Assembly: GCF_040703125.1 (NCBI RefSeq)
Contig: NZ_CP160035.1
Location: 4,016,001-4,080,000, forward strand
Source of the DNA: Flavobacterium ovatum
Lineage (GTDB): Bacteria > Bacteroidota > Bacteroidia > Flavobacteriales > Flavobacteriaceae
Length of the DNA: 64,000 nt
Direction of reading: 5' to 3'
Below are positions 26,056 through 35,718 of the stretch, piece after piece (position 1 is the first letter of the stretch; every line of letters begins with the position of its first letter). The notes under the pieces are model-generated. The model made no database searches. It was not told the origin of the DNA and saw only the letters and a list, made by a program, of their open reading frames with translations. Both the position numbers and the translations under genes were made by a program.

Positions 26056-27225
26056 TTAGTTACTTTTTAATTTATCCATATGTTCTGAAACTTCCTTTTT
26101 CTGATAAAATTTATAAACTTCTGTTCCAGCGGCTAAGAACGCTCCAGTACCATACAGTTCTGTATAGTCTTTAAAACTCTCTCCTGGCGCAGCTCCTACA
26201 GGTTGCACATAACCTAACATCCCATCTTTATTGACACAATCTACTAGTGCGTTCCAAGACCTCAACATAGCAGGCTCGTAGGTTTCTTTGTCTAGAAATC
26301 CGTTGTTGATTCCCCATGCTAGACCAAAAGTAAAAAATGCAGTTCCACTTGTTTCCTTATTGGGATAGTCTTTTTCATCCGCTAAAATACTCGCAGACCA
26401 AGTACCATCCTTTCGCTGTTCCCTTTTTAAAGTTTCAGCCATTTCTTTAAAAAGGGTTATATAAAATTCTCTATTTTTCCAATCCTTAGGCAAATCGGGA
26501 ATCATTAGCGCCAAGCCTCCAAAAACCCAACCGTTTCCTCTAGACCAAAATGTTTTTTGTCCGTTCTTTTCTTTAGCATCAAAATAGTTTTTATCTCTGA
26601 AAAAAAGGTGGTCGTTTTTATCCCAAAGTTTATCATAGGACATGCGATACTGTTTGTCCATAAATTCTAAATATTTTGAATCTTTGGTAACTTTTGAAAG
26701 CCTAGCCCAAACTGGTGGCGCCATAAAAAGAGCATCACTCCAAAACCAAAGGCTTTTGGTGCTTTTATCAGTTTGCAGAATAGAATCAAAACACATTTGA
26801 GTCGGTTGAATCATTTTTTCATCCTTATACACTTCATAAAGATTGGTATAAAATTGCCCCACAGCTTGGTCATCGGCATGGTATAATCTTCGGAATAATT
26901 TCCAGTCGTTTTTATCTCCCTTGCTCTTTAACCAACTGATGTATTTGGGATTATCTGTTATGGTGCTAAACTGAAACATACCAGCATACAATGCCGCACA
27001 ATGCCATTCTAAATCCGGATAAACGTCCCTATTATGCCACTTTTCCCTATTTTTTGAAGGTAAAGCACGGTATTTACCCATTTCTGCAAAAGTTTCAATT
27101 TGCCAGTCGGCTACTTTTTGAGTTATGGCTTTCACCTCTTTTGAACTGGACTTTGTTTTCGAAACTTGTGCTTTTATTACAATTGGTAGTAGCAATAAAA
27201 GCAAAAGATACACTAGCTTTTTCAT
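26056..27225 (-). CDS. GH105-type unsaturated uronyl hydrolase
   Basis: A 389-residue secreted alpha/alpha barrel enzyme. I start it at the Met preceding KKLVYLLLLLLLP, because the upstream Met at 27258 would overlap the neighbouring GH2 gene by 29 bases and precede the signal peptide with a long charged leader. WFWSDALFMAPPVWARL and FWSRGNGWVFGG are the GH105/GH88 signatures, with the catalytic Asp candidate in WSDALF. TSGTAFFTFGLAWGINNG closes the barrel. The family hydrolyses 4,5-unsaturated uronic acids left by polysaccharide lyases. The lyase gene next door fits this. Confidence 0.82.
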   Translation of the reverse strand: MKKLVYLLLLLLLPIVIKAQVSKTKSSSKEVKAITQKVADWQIETFAEMGKYRALPSKNREKWHNRDVYPDLEWHCAALYAGMFQFSTITDNPKYISWLKSKGDKNDWKLFRRLYHADDQAVGQFYTNLYEVYKDEKMIQPTQMCFDSILQTDKSTKSLWFWSDALFMAPPVWARLSKVTKDSKYLEFMDKQYRMSYDKLWDKNDHLFFRDKNYFDAKEKNGQKTFWSRGNGWVFGGLALMIPDLPKDWKNREFYITLFKEMAETLKREQRKDGTWSASILADEKDYPNKETSGTAFFTFGLAWGINNGFLDKETYEPAMLRSWNALVDCVNKDGMLGYVQPVGAAPGESFKDYTELYGTGAFLAAGTEVYKFYQKKEVSEHMDKLKSN

Positions 27226-27229
27226 TCTT

Positions 27230-29272
27230 TTAATTTTTAAGTTCCCATTTGACCTCATCTTCCAATTTTGAAGATTTATCTGCAGAAATTATTTTTATCT
27301 CGTTTTTCCCTTTATTAAGTGTAATAGCATCAAATGTTATCACATTTATGTCTGATTCTAGTTTTTGTGTTTTTATCTTTTTGTTATTAACATATAAAGT
27401 GACCTTTATTAGATTTGTATATACTTTTATGCTGGTCATTGCAGTGGTTCTTACATTATTTCGTCGTTCCGCAATATAAAGTACTGGCGCTTTACTCCAA
27501 TTGGCTTTGTAAAAATAAAAAGCATCTTTTTTTGTTTTTCGATCAAATGTAACCAGCCCTTTGTGGTTTAAATTTTTAATTCCTCCTCTATTCCAACCTG
27601 CTACTGAGAAATCAAACATATTCCAAACGAAAGTCCCCCAAACAAAAGGACGGTCTTTTAGGATTTTCCAAGTAATTTCATGGTATCTCGATTGCTCCAT
27701 TTCAGGAAAATAATTCCCTTTGGGTTTATCTAATTTTGTTATGTCTTGATGGTTTATGTTCCCTCCCGCTCCATATTCACTTAAACCAATTTTAATTTCG
27801 GGATGTTCAAGATGTGATTTATCCAACCAAGTAGCCATTTCTTCGATAGAATTACCATACCAACCAAAATACTTGTTCCACGCTTGGAGGTCTGTAATTC
27901 CACCCATATCATCCACCATGTCTCTATCACTAGCCGAAGTGGTCATTCTTGTTTTATCTAGTTTGTGTGCCAGTTGGTTTAATTCTTTGGTCAAGACTAC
28001 AGCCGGAGCTTTATCTCCATTCCAAGACCTAACCTCATTCCATAATCCCCAAACAAAAATGCTGGGGTGGTTATAGTTTTGCAGTATTAATTCTTTTAAT
28101 TGTTGGTTGGCATTTCCAGCTTCTCGACTACTCCAATCATGTACAAATGGAATTTCTGACCAAACAAGTACCCCTTTTTTGTCTGCTAATTCATAGGTTT
28201 TATCCGAATGTTGATAATGCGACAATCGCAAAGATGTAGCACCAATTTCATCAATTAATTCCATATCGGCAACCAGATTTTCGTCGCTTACTGCTGGCCC
28301 CACTTGTTCCCATTCTTGATGTTTACTAACCCCATTTAAACGGTACTCTTTATTATTTAAAATAAATCCTTTATCACCGTCTATAGCAAAAGTTTTTATT
28401 CCGAATTTCTGACTGACTTTGTCAACTGAACCGTCTGTAATCAATTGAACATCTAAGGTATATTGATGTGGATTGATACGACCATTCCAAAGAATCGGTT
28501 TCGCAATTTCGAACTGACTAACGATGATTGTATCTTTACTTATTGTGTTTAAAGGTTTTGTTTTTTCGAATACAACCTTATTTTCGGCATTTTTCAAGCT
28601 GTATTTCAGAATACTATTGGACTGATTATCAATAAAACTTAAATGTGTTCGTACCTCCATTTGTGCTTTGTCAGGAGTTACTTTTGTAGCTTCTACAAAA
28701 ACCCCAGAACTAGCAAAATAAGTTGGAGTTATTGCACTTTTTGGAGTAGAAAATAACTGTACAGGTCTATAGATTCCACCATAATGGTTGAATAAAGCAT
28801 CATCGACAGGAATTCTTTTAAAATTGGGTGCATTGGTCACGTTTACTGCCAAAACATTTTGACCTTTACTTTTAATCAAGTTTGTAATTTCGTAACAAAA
28901 AGCAGAATAGCCTCCTATATGTGTGCCAATTTTTTTTCCGTTTAAATAAACAGTTGCTTCTTGACCAACGCCTTCAAAACGGATGTAGGTACGTTGCTCG
29001 TTCATAGACGCAGCTGCCTCAAATGTAGTTCTGTACCAAGCTTCACCTTTGTAATAGCCAATATCATTGATGGCATCCATAGAATAGGTATGCGGAACTT
29101 TCACATTTTGCCATTGAACATCATCGAAAATGGGATTTTCTGCATCATTAGTAACCCCCTTCAAAAATTTCCAATTTTCAATTTTGATTAGATTTCTATG
29201 TTGTAAAAAAGGAGCTTGAGCGTGTAATCCTATACCCACTGATAAGATTAATAATAGAATATATTTTTTCAT
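27230..29272 (-). CDS. GH2 glycoside hydrolase, beta-galactosidase-like
   Basis: A 680-residue secreted enzyme (signal peptide ends GLHAQ). The layout is classical GH2: jelly-roll domain (25-180), Ig-like domain (about 185-295), TIM barrel (about 300-590), and a short C-terminal beta domain. The acid/base is Glu413 in VWGLWNEVRSW and the nucleophile candidate Glu499 in GLSEYGAGG, both in canonical form. No type IX tag, so it is probably periplasmic and acts on imported oligosaccharides. By context it removes non-reducing beta-galactose, perhaps after desulfation. Confidence 0.85.
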   Translation of the reverse strand: MKKYILLLILSVGIGLHAQAPFLQHRNLIKIENWKFLKGVTNDAENPIFDDVQWQNVKVPHTYSMDAINDIGYYKGEAWYRTTFEAAASMNEQRTYIRFEGVGQEATVYLNGKKIGTHIGGYSAFCYEITNLIKSKGQNVLAVNVTNAPNFKRIPVDDALFNHYGGIYRPVQLFSTPKSAITPTYFASSGVFVEATKVTPDKAQMEVRTHLSFIDNQSNSILKYSLKNAENKVVFEKTKPLNTISKDTIIVSQFEIAKPILWNGRINPHQYTLDVQLITDGSVDKVSQKFGIKTFAIDGDKGFILNNKEYRLNGVSKHQEWEQVGPAVSDENLVADMELIDEIGATSLRLSHYQHSDKTYELADKKGVLVWSEIPFVHDWSSREAGNANQQLKELILQNYNHPSIFVWGLWNEVRSWNGDKAPAVVLTKELNQLAHKLDKTRMTTSASDRDMVDDMGGITDLQAWNKYFGWYGNSIEEMATWLDKSHLEHPEIKIGLSEYGAGGNINHQDITKLDKPKGNYFPEMEQSRYHEITWKILKDRPFVWGTFVWNMFDFSVAGWNRGGIKNLNHKGLVTFDRKTKKDAFYFYKANWSKAPVLYIAERRNNVRTTAMTSIKVYTNLIKVTLYVNNKKIKTQKLESDINVITFDAITLNKGKNEIKIISADKSSKLEDEVKWELKN

Positions 29273-29316
29273 TAATTCTTGCTATTTATTTGTTTTGCTA
29301 ATAAAACTAGTTCGTA

Positions 29317-29553
29317 CTAAAATTCCAAACTTGTCCAATAGTCATTATTAAACAAAGTACTTCGAGTGGCAAGTTGATCTAAATTGGGAGTTTTGATCTG
29401 CGGCAAAGCGTAACAACCTAATTCGGGACGCAAATCATCAATCATAATAAACAGGATATTCGACTGTTTTTGATCGGTATATAAATTTGCACTCCCAATA
29501 ATAAAAAGGCAAAGCATTAAAAAATCACTTCCTTTTATCGTTCTATATCTCAT
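29317..29553 (-). pseudogene. truncated sulfatase start fused to an unrelated tail
   Basis: The 78 codons copy the first 70 residues of the sulfatase at 20078-21490 (DLRPELGCYALPQIKTPN here, DLRPELGCYGSPQIKTPN there) and stop just before the formylglycine motif, so no active site is present. The last codons (DYWTSLEF) come from a 27-base segment, 29318-29344, identical to 32021-32047 at the end of the FN3 lipoprotein gene, read in another frame. The junction has short homology (CAATA...CATT) to the sulfatase. It is a rearrangement scar, not a functional gene. Confidence 0.85.
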
Positions 29554-29863
29554 TTTTATATTTTTAATAAATTAATTCTAAATTTTGTTTACAATCCTTT
29601 GTAAATAGGTAGTATTCTCAAATTTAATTCCTTATTTTACTTCTAAACTCCATTAAATATTGTTCATCACAGACAAAAAAATGAATTTGGATTAAATTAG
29701 TGATCATTAGTTAGTTTATCAAGTGTGGATCAAAGTGCTTCGTCACACTTTAATCCGTATATGATAGTCTATGTATTGTTACAATATTTTAGTTTGTCTC
29801 ATTCTACTTTTATTTAATTCTTAATTCATCTTAATAATTGAATTTCATCACAAATAAAGATGA
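29554..29863. other. spacer with remnant of a duplicated GH2 3' end
   Basis: No gene is visible. Bases up to about 29665 continue the duplication of the GH2-sulfatase junction: the minus-strand reading AATATTTAATGGAGTTTAG resembles the codons for DLMEFRS at the end of the 870-residue GH2 (21576-21602). The rest, 29666-29863, is AT-rich and without recognisable structure. Confidence 0.65.
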
Positions 29864-31705
29864 TTAATTAATAACTATAGATTTTGAGCTAGTTCCAATT
29901 TTAATAAAATAAAGCCCTGCAGGAAAGCCCGAAACATTAATCTGACATAGAGACCTAGATGCTATTGATTTTTCATAAAGACGATCGCCTAGAATATTAA
30001 ATATTTCAATAATTTCAGATGTATTTGTAATGTCATTTATTTTGATGTTAATAATTTCTGAAGTTGGATTTGGATAAACAACAAAATCATTTAACAATGC
30101 GTTTCCAATATTCACCATATCTACACCTAGTTTTTCTCCAACAATTACACTCGTAAATTCTTGATCATCTTCTACTGTTCCATCTATTTTAGTAACGTAA
30201 ACTTTCCAAACATATTCACCATCATCAAGAGAAGACGGTACTAGTACCGTTGCCGTTTTTGTACCTTTTCCAGCTTCAACCGTTGCTTTGGTAGATGACT
30301 CAACTTTGCCTGTACTATTGTTTAATAATTGAAAATATATATCTGCATTTTTATCAGCCTGATAATTTATTGATAAGTTGACATTATCATCTTTGTTAAC
30401 AGTAGGAGGAGCAACTAGCGATAGTAAATTGAATCTATCTGAAATGGTTCCTGGATTAGGATTCCAAACTGATGTGGTACAATCTTCATAATCATCACCG
30501 CTTTCATTCACGATTGTAGGAACAAAATCCATGTAACCCGAATGTCTAACATCCCAGATTTTGACCTGGTAAGTACCTTTACTTGCCAAAGGAGCCAAAT
30601 CCCCAATAGGTGCAACCGAAGGTGCAGGATAAGTTCTATCTATACTTCGGTATGGCCCAATAAGGCTCCTAAGTTCGCAAGGGATATATCTTAGAACCTG
30701 CGATCTTACTGTTGCATTATCACCATAAGTGGCATTGATATTGGCAATAACAGAATTTTCATCGAAACTTCCAGGAGTATGACCTTTAGTAGCCTGGGCT
30801 GATGTAGCGTAGCCATTTTCAGTTTTAACAGCCCATTCGCAAGCGACAGTGGTAATATTTCGTATATCAACAACTCCTTGCTTCATAGTATGTGGACTTA
30901 AAAATACAGCACTTTGTCCATTATAGCAACGAACATTCCTAGCGTATATATCATCAATTCTAGCAATTGTCCCTTGTATAGCATTCCAACCTGATTCTAG
31001 TCTTAAGGGAATTCCTCCTGTGCTTGAAATATTATTGAAATAAATATGTTTCCCAGCTTGCATTTGCATTAAACCATAACCATAATCACAATCATTTGCA
31101 TCACAATTTTCTACAACACCGTTTTCAGGAAAACACCAAGTTCCTTTATATTTAGCTGGTCCAATTGCTATATTTGAATATTCTGTTTTTTTATCTAATA
31201 TGTTGAAATCAGATAATTTGAAATTTTTAACATTGTTTACTGTAAAAACAAAAACTTCGGGATTTTCAGTCTGCGTTAAGTCAATCGTAAACCTTCCTCC
31301 AACACCTGTTATGCTCCAGTTTTCAACAAGTGGTTCGTCATTTCCAATTAGAAACATCGAAAATTTTGTTGGACCGCCCAATGGTCTAATCACCACTCCA
31401 GCATCAATAATAATATTTATATTAGATTTCAGGTTACCAATACCTTGAAAGGTATAATTCCCTTCGGGAATGTAGATGTTTCCACCACCCACAGCGGCAA
31501 CAGCATCAATAGCATCACGTAATGCTTGGGAATCATCCGTAGAAAATAGATTATCAACTCCAAAATCAGTTTTTAGATTTTTTGTAATACCACCGGTAAA
31601 TGGGATATAAAAATCACTTTCATTCTGCGCAAATGTTTCGGATGTTGAAAACAGTAGTGCTATTGCCAAAAATGACAATAGTTGATTTATAGTAGTTAAT
31701 TTCAT
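29864..31705 (-). CDS. GH82 iota-carrageenase-like beta-helix enzyme with type IX tag
   Basis: A 613-residue secreted protein (signal peptide ends TFAQ). Residues 30 to about 420 form a right-handed beta-helix. The order of motifs follows my recollection of the Alteromonas fortis iota-carrageenase: DFGVDN, GGGNIYIPEGNYTFQGIG, a GYGLMQ turn with Gln214, LRLES with Glu237, and PHTMKQG with His272. Glu237 and His272 align with the known acid Glu245 and with His281; the second acidic residue (Asp247) aligns with Gly239. An Ig-like domain (about 430-530) and a type IX C-terminal domain (VVYPNPTSE onward) follow. It should be on the cell surface, cutting sulfated galactan endolytically. A GH28-type role is less likely. 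Confidence 0.75.
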   Translation of the reverse strand: MKLTTINQLLSFLAIALLFSTSETFAQNESDFYIPFTGGITKNLKTDFGVDNLFSTDDSQALRDAIDAVAAVGGGNIYIPEGNYTFQGIGNLKSNINIIIDAGVVIRPLGGPTKFSMFLIGNDEPLVENWSITGVGGRFTIDLTQTENPEVFVFTVNNVKNFKLSDFNILDKKTEYSNIAIGPAKYKGTWCFPENGVVENCDANDCDYGYGLMQMQAGKHIYFNNISSTGGIPLRLESGWNAIQGTIARIDDIYARNVRCYNGQSAVFLSPHTMKQGVVDIRNITTVACEWAVKTENGYATSAQATKGHTPGSFDENSVIANINATYGDNATVRSQVLRYIPCELRSLIGPYRSIDRTYPAPSVAPIGDLAPLASKGTYQVKIWDVRHSGYMDFVPTIVNESGDDYEDCTTSVWNPNPGTISDRFNLLSLVAPPTVNKDDNVNLSINYQADKNADIYFQLLNNSTGKVESSTKATVEAGKGTKTATVLVPSSLDDGEYVWKVYVTKIDGTVEDDQEFTSVIVGEKLGVDMVNIGNALLNDFVVYPNPTSEIINIKINDITNTSEIIEIFNILGDRLYEKSIASRSLCQINVSGFPAGLYFIKIGTSSKSIVIN

Positions 31706-32009
31706 GATTTTTTGATTTAATTAATGATGGATTCTTTTTCTTTATTGTATACTTCACAATCTCTCATTTTAGAGTTTTATCTAGTTGTGAAAGTATTTTC
31801 ATACTTATTTTTAGGTATTAACAATGGTTTAATTTACCTAGTTCATCTAGTTAAAGGCCACTGACTTTCTTATGCTTGTTTTAAACCATACAAGAAAAGT
31901 AACCCAATAATATTACCCCCCTTAATGAAACTATATTTTTTTTAATTATCTGATAATCGTACTGGTTTTTGTAAGGTAATTTTCGAGGTCCTATATAAAA
32001 ATTCTAATT
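31706..32009. other. 304-base spacer upstream of the GH82-like gene
   Basis: No gene is visible. The sequence is AT-rich and has no strong hairpin. It probably carries the promoter or leader of the GH82-like gene. Its right edge joins the 27-base segment shared with the sulfatase fragment. Confidence 0.4.
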
Positions 32010-32702
32010 TCAATTCGTCTTAAAATTCCAAACTTGTCCAATAGTCACTCCACCTTTTCCATCTTTCACAACTACTTGCCAATAATAATTTGTTGCAGCA
32101 TTCAAATTCATAATTAAATTATTTATGCTTTGGTTTTCGCCAACTTTAGTTAGTGGAGGATTTGATGTTCCTAAATAAACATCATACTTTAATGCATCAT
32201 TATCTACATCGCTAGCATTCCATCTCAAATTGACAGTACTGCTAGAAGTCACTAAATTTAATACCGGAAAGATTAAATCTGGAGAAAAAGGCAAATGATT
32301 TATAGCTCCAATACCTTCAGTATAAAATTTATAAACAGGAGAAAAATCGCTACTTAAATTCTTACTATCTTTTGCTTTAACTCTCCAATAGTAGGCAACA
32401 CCTTTTTCTAATGTTACCGTTTTAGTAGTTCCCGAAACAGAAAATGATTGATCTATAGTTGAAAATTGATTGTTTTTTGAAACTTCCAATACATAAGAAA
32501 CAGTATCTCCATCAGGGTCTGACGAAGCTTCCCATTGAAAATCTAATGTATTTGAGATGCATAATAAATTATTCGTCGGGTATGTTAACGATGACACTTT
32601 AGATGGAGCCTTATTTTCTGTTTGTCCACCAGAGTCTGCTCCATCACCTGAACAAGAACATACCAAAATACCTGCAAGTACTATATGTTTTATATTTTTC
32701 AT
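32010..32702 (-). CDS. lipoprotein with two FN3-like domains
   Basis: A 230-residue lipoprotein with the lipobox LVCSCSG (residues 13-19) followed by acidic GDGAD, a pattern for surface export in Bacteroidota. Two fibronectin-III-like repeats follow (about 35-130 and 135-230), each with the SS(D)PDGD or SDVDND motif, a YVLEVSKN or YDVYLGT strand, and a closing YYWRV or YYWQV strand. It has no catalytic site. It sits between the clan GH-A enzyme and the GH82-like gene, where surface glycan-binding proteins often lie. Glycan binding is an inference. Confidence 0.7.
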   Translation of the reverse strand: MKNIKHIVLAGILVCSCSGDGADSGGQTENKAPSKVSSLTYPTNNLLCISNTLDFQWEASSDPDGDTVSYVLEVSKNNQFSTIDQSFSVSGTTKTVTLEKGVAYYWRVKAKDSKNLSSDFSPVYKFYTEGIGAINHLPFSPDLIFPVLNLVTSSSTVNLRWNASDVDNDALKYDVYLGTSNPPLTKVGENQSINNLIMNLNAATNYYWQVVVKDGKGGVTIGQVWNFKTN

Positions 32703-32706
32703 CAGA

Positions 32707-35700
32707 CTAATTTTTTATAATTTTAATATTGATAGGTACTTCCCCTAGTACTTTTGCAAAATAAATCCCTACAGGTTTATCTCCTACACTTAGCTCTACT
32801 GTTCCACCCATTACAGGATATACTTTTGATGATAATAATTTCGATTGAGTATTATATAGATTGATTGTAATCTCTTTACCTGGAATAGGTAGCGCAAACT
32901 GTACGGAACCAGTAGTTGGATTTGGAAATGCCTTAATATAGCCCGAGAAATCAACCGTTTCTAATAGGACTCCTTCACAGGCAATGCTCGATTTTATCTG
33001 AACCTTATCTCCTTGATTAACCCCTATTGAAAAAGCATCCGAATAGGTTTCATAAACCATTTTTCCATTTACATCAATGCTAAAAGGTGGTGTTCCTTTT
33101 TCTAATTCAACTGCAATCATATTCGAAATCAATGATGATTTACCTGTAATCGTTGTAGCTGCTTCAACCTTTAAACTGTAGCATTGCATAAAGGTTTCGC
33201 CCGCAACAGAAATACATAAATTATAAGTTCCTGGACTTACGCCTTCAAGAGTTAAATCATCTGTAAAATTGCTATCAGTACCATTGAAGGTAGCAATGTA
33301 GTTTTGTTCTACATCTGGAATAATATTGATTTTTCCATTATTTTCACCAACACAGGTTTCTCCATTAATTGTAATCGTAAATTTATTATCCTCAGCTGTT
33401 TTCTCTCTAACTTCCAACAATAAAACAGCTTCAGGCTTCATTGTGAAATCGGCATTTAATTTTTCACCTGTTAATAGATTCACACACGTTATCGCATTTG
33501 TAGCTCCTCTTAAGCCAAGTGTTACTGATGCTTGCGTTTTCCCGATGTTAACAATGGATATAATCTCCTTACCATCGATACTAGTGTAAGCTCTCCAAAC
33601 GCAGCCTTTCAAGCCTAAACTATTCGTTTCTGAGAGTGTTATACTTGGAAATCGATGTTTAGTATCCGCTATATTTTTAGCTTTTACAGCAAAATCTGAT
33701 AGAGTTGATACTGTAGTTAACACACCTCCTTTATCATTGTTTAAAACCAGCATATGTACTTTTCCGTATTCATCTTTTTTAAGACTCTTAGAGTCCAATA
33801 TTACAGTACCTCCATTGTCTAGATACAACTGTAAAGCCTCCATTTCAGCTATGGTTGAGGATTCTGTATTATATATAAGTATAACATCCCAGTTAGAATT
33901 GGCTTGAGTTTTAATGATATTTTCAGTAGCAAAACCAATAGATAATCCTTCAAAATAAAGACTTTCATAAATATCGAAGATATCGTCCATAAAACTTCCT
34001 CTATTTATTGCAGCGCTTTCAGAATAGAATATTCTAATAGGTTGTTTCTTGTGTTGCAGTGCAGAAATATGGTCAGCATTAGCATTTAAATCCATATAAG
34101 TAGAAGCAATCTCATTGACAATTCTTGGTTGCTGAACGTTTGACCCTGCATAACCTTTACCTTCTTTAGCTCTAATAGAACCATCGCTTTCTCTAGGCCA
34201 ATACCATGATTGAGAAACATTCATTCCTTGTAAAGTTGCTAACCAATACGCAGATCTGGCATAAGAAGGACTTAGAAACAAATCTCTAAATGAGCCAGCG
34301 GATAAAAAATGGCTTTCAGAGTTATAGTTTATTTTATTGGGGGCAACAGATCTTAAGAAATCATAACTTAATGAAAGTTCTCTCCAGTGATAAGAGTAAC
34401 GCGCTTCCCATTTTTCTTGGCTCCCCCACATACGTGAATTATGGGTTCCAGCATCATTACCTATTGTACTTGTAATATTTGTTAATTGCTCAAAATCAAT
34501 ACCACTGTGTCTACTTCCTCCTGTAAAGAACCCTGGGATTATTTTAATATGAGATTTACCTTCTGGATCATTTTTCTTAATTTCATCGGCCATAAATTGG
34601 TACCCACTTGCAACGCGGTCTTGATTAAATCTGATTAAATCATACCAAACAGGAGTTCCTCTTTCAGATTCGTTAATGGGTAGTGATGGAATAATAACAT
34701 CATCAAAACTTGTGAAATTTTTACCCCAACGTATATTTAAATTTTCAATGGTTTTATGTTTATCTTTTAGCCAAGTTCTTAAACTGTCCTTTGCATAATC
34801 AGAGAATTCAACAACATCCCAAGTACCAGAAATATTCCAATGAGGTTCATTTGTCAACATATACCCTAGTTTGTTGTAGTTTTTTCCTTTTATAATGGGA
34901 CCAACACCAGCGAGAAGCTTTTGCATAATTTCTCTCATACCAGGACTACTTATGTCATATTTAAAAAATTCACTTCCACCTTTATTGATAGTAGGATATT
35001 TTGTTTTTAACCAGTTTGGAACGCTAGTTTGTCCTATAAAAACACCTCCAATAGTCCCTGAAGGTTTACTATTTAAGTCATTTAAAATATAAGAAGCTAT
35101 GGCGCCACTTTCATTAGCAACGTGACTAGGGGCTGTGTAAAATGTACTTAAATTTCCAAGATATTCATTTAAATTATAAGTACTGGCACTTCCTGGTTTC
35201 CATGTATAATCATTTAAAAATACAGGTTTTCCATTTTCAATTAATTCGTTTTTTACTACAGAGACCTTCGACCAATCTATAATAGGTATGGATCTTCTAA
35301 TGACATCCCCATTAATGATAGCTTTTACTGTGCTTATAGCTTCTTCGACCATCATAATAACCTCACTGCGTTCAAAGGTTGCGAGATGCTCTGCTAAGTT
35401 CGCTGCCGTAGTTTGATGAAATGATTGTATTGTTTTTAATAAAGGTTCATTCAATTCTTTATTATTTTCATCCCAGTTAGCATAAAGCAAAAAGATTTTA
35501 GCGGTGCTAATAGTCATTTTTTCTTTGGTGACATCAAGACCTTCAGTCTCTGCTTTTGAAATCAAGATTTCAAGCGTATCAATTTTTTTTACTGCATCTT
35601 CTTCCGTCCCTTTAAAATCTTCAATATTTATTTTGGGAACTCTCTGGGCATAAGTTATTTGCTGTACAAAAAGGCACATAAAAAAGACCGTAAAATAAGC

Positions 35701-35718
35701 GGTACTATTTGTTTTCAT
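32707..35718 (-). CDS. clan GH-A glycoside hydrolase with type IX tag (GH42/GH50/GH167-like)
   Basis: A 1003-residue secreted enzyme (signal peptide ends ITYAQ). A helical N-terminal region (30-140) precedes a TIM barrel (about 150-480). Glu291 in GYMLTNEPHW is the acid/base candidate, and Glu469 in NYNSESHF the nucleophile candidate. LNIRWGKNFTSFDDV is the segment typical of GH42/GH50-like proteins. Next come a GH42-like trimerisation or flavodoxin-type domain (about 560-700), beta domains, and a type IX C-terminal domain (KAFPNPTTG onward). GH167 (beta-carrageenan) and GH50 (agar) are the nearest functional analogies. The family cannot be fixed without alignment. It opens the enzyme part of the locus after the SusC/SusD genes. 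Confidence 0.65.
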   Translation of the reverse strand: MKTNSTAYFTVFFMCLFVQQITYAQRVPKINIEDFKGTEEDAVKKIDTLEILISKAETEGLDVTKEKMTISTAKIFLLYANWDENNKELNEPLLKTIQSFHQTTAANLAEHLATFERSEVIMMVEEAISTVKAIINGDVIRRSIPIIDWSKVSVVKNELIENGKPVFLNDYTWKPGSASTYNLNEYLGNLSTFYTAPSHVANESGAIASYILNDLNSKPSGTIGGVFIGQTSVPNWLKTKYPTINKGGSEFFKYDISSPGMREIMQKLLAGVGPIIKGKNYNKLGYMLTNEPHWNISGTWDVVEFSDYAKDSLRTWLKDKHKTIENLNIRWGKNFTSFDDVIIPSLPINESERGTPVWYDLIRFNQDRVASGYQFMADEIKKNDPEGKSHIKIIPGFFTGGSRHSGIDFEQLTNITSTIGNDAGTHNSRMWGSQEKWEARYSYHWRELSLSYDFLRSVAPNKINYNSESHFLSAGSFRDLFLSPSYARSAYWLATLQGMNVSQSWYWPRESDGSIRAKEGKGYAGSNVQQPRIVNEIASTYMDLNANADHISALQHKKQPIRIFYSESAAINRGSFMDDIFDIYESLYFEGLSIGFATENIIKTQANSNWDVILIYNTESSTIAEMEALQLYLDNGGTVILDSKSLKKDEYGKVHMLVLNNDKGGVLTTVSTLSDFAVKAKNIADTKHRFPSITLSETNSLGLKGCVWRAYTSIDGKEIISIVNIGKTQASVTLGLRGATNAITCVNLLTGEKLNADFTMKPEAVLLLEVREKTAEDNKFTITINGETCVGENNGKINIIPDVEQNYIATFNGTDSNFTDDLTLEGVSPGTYNLCISVAGETFMQCYSLKVEAATTITGKSSLISNMIAVELEKGTPPFSIDVNGKMVYETYSDAFSIGVNQGDKVQIKSSIACEGVLLETVDFSGYIKAFPNPTTGSVQFALPIPGKEITINLYNTQSKLLSSKVYPVMGGTVELSVGDKPVGIYFAKVLGEVPINIKIIKN

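Noticed and set aside
29864..31705. GH28 polygalacturonase or pectate lyase for the beta-helix protein
   Set aside because: The characteristic GH28 Asp motifs (NTD, DD, GHG) are absent, while the order of motifs agrees with GH82.
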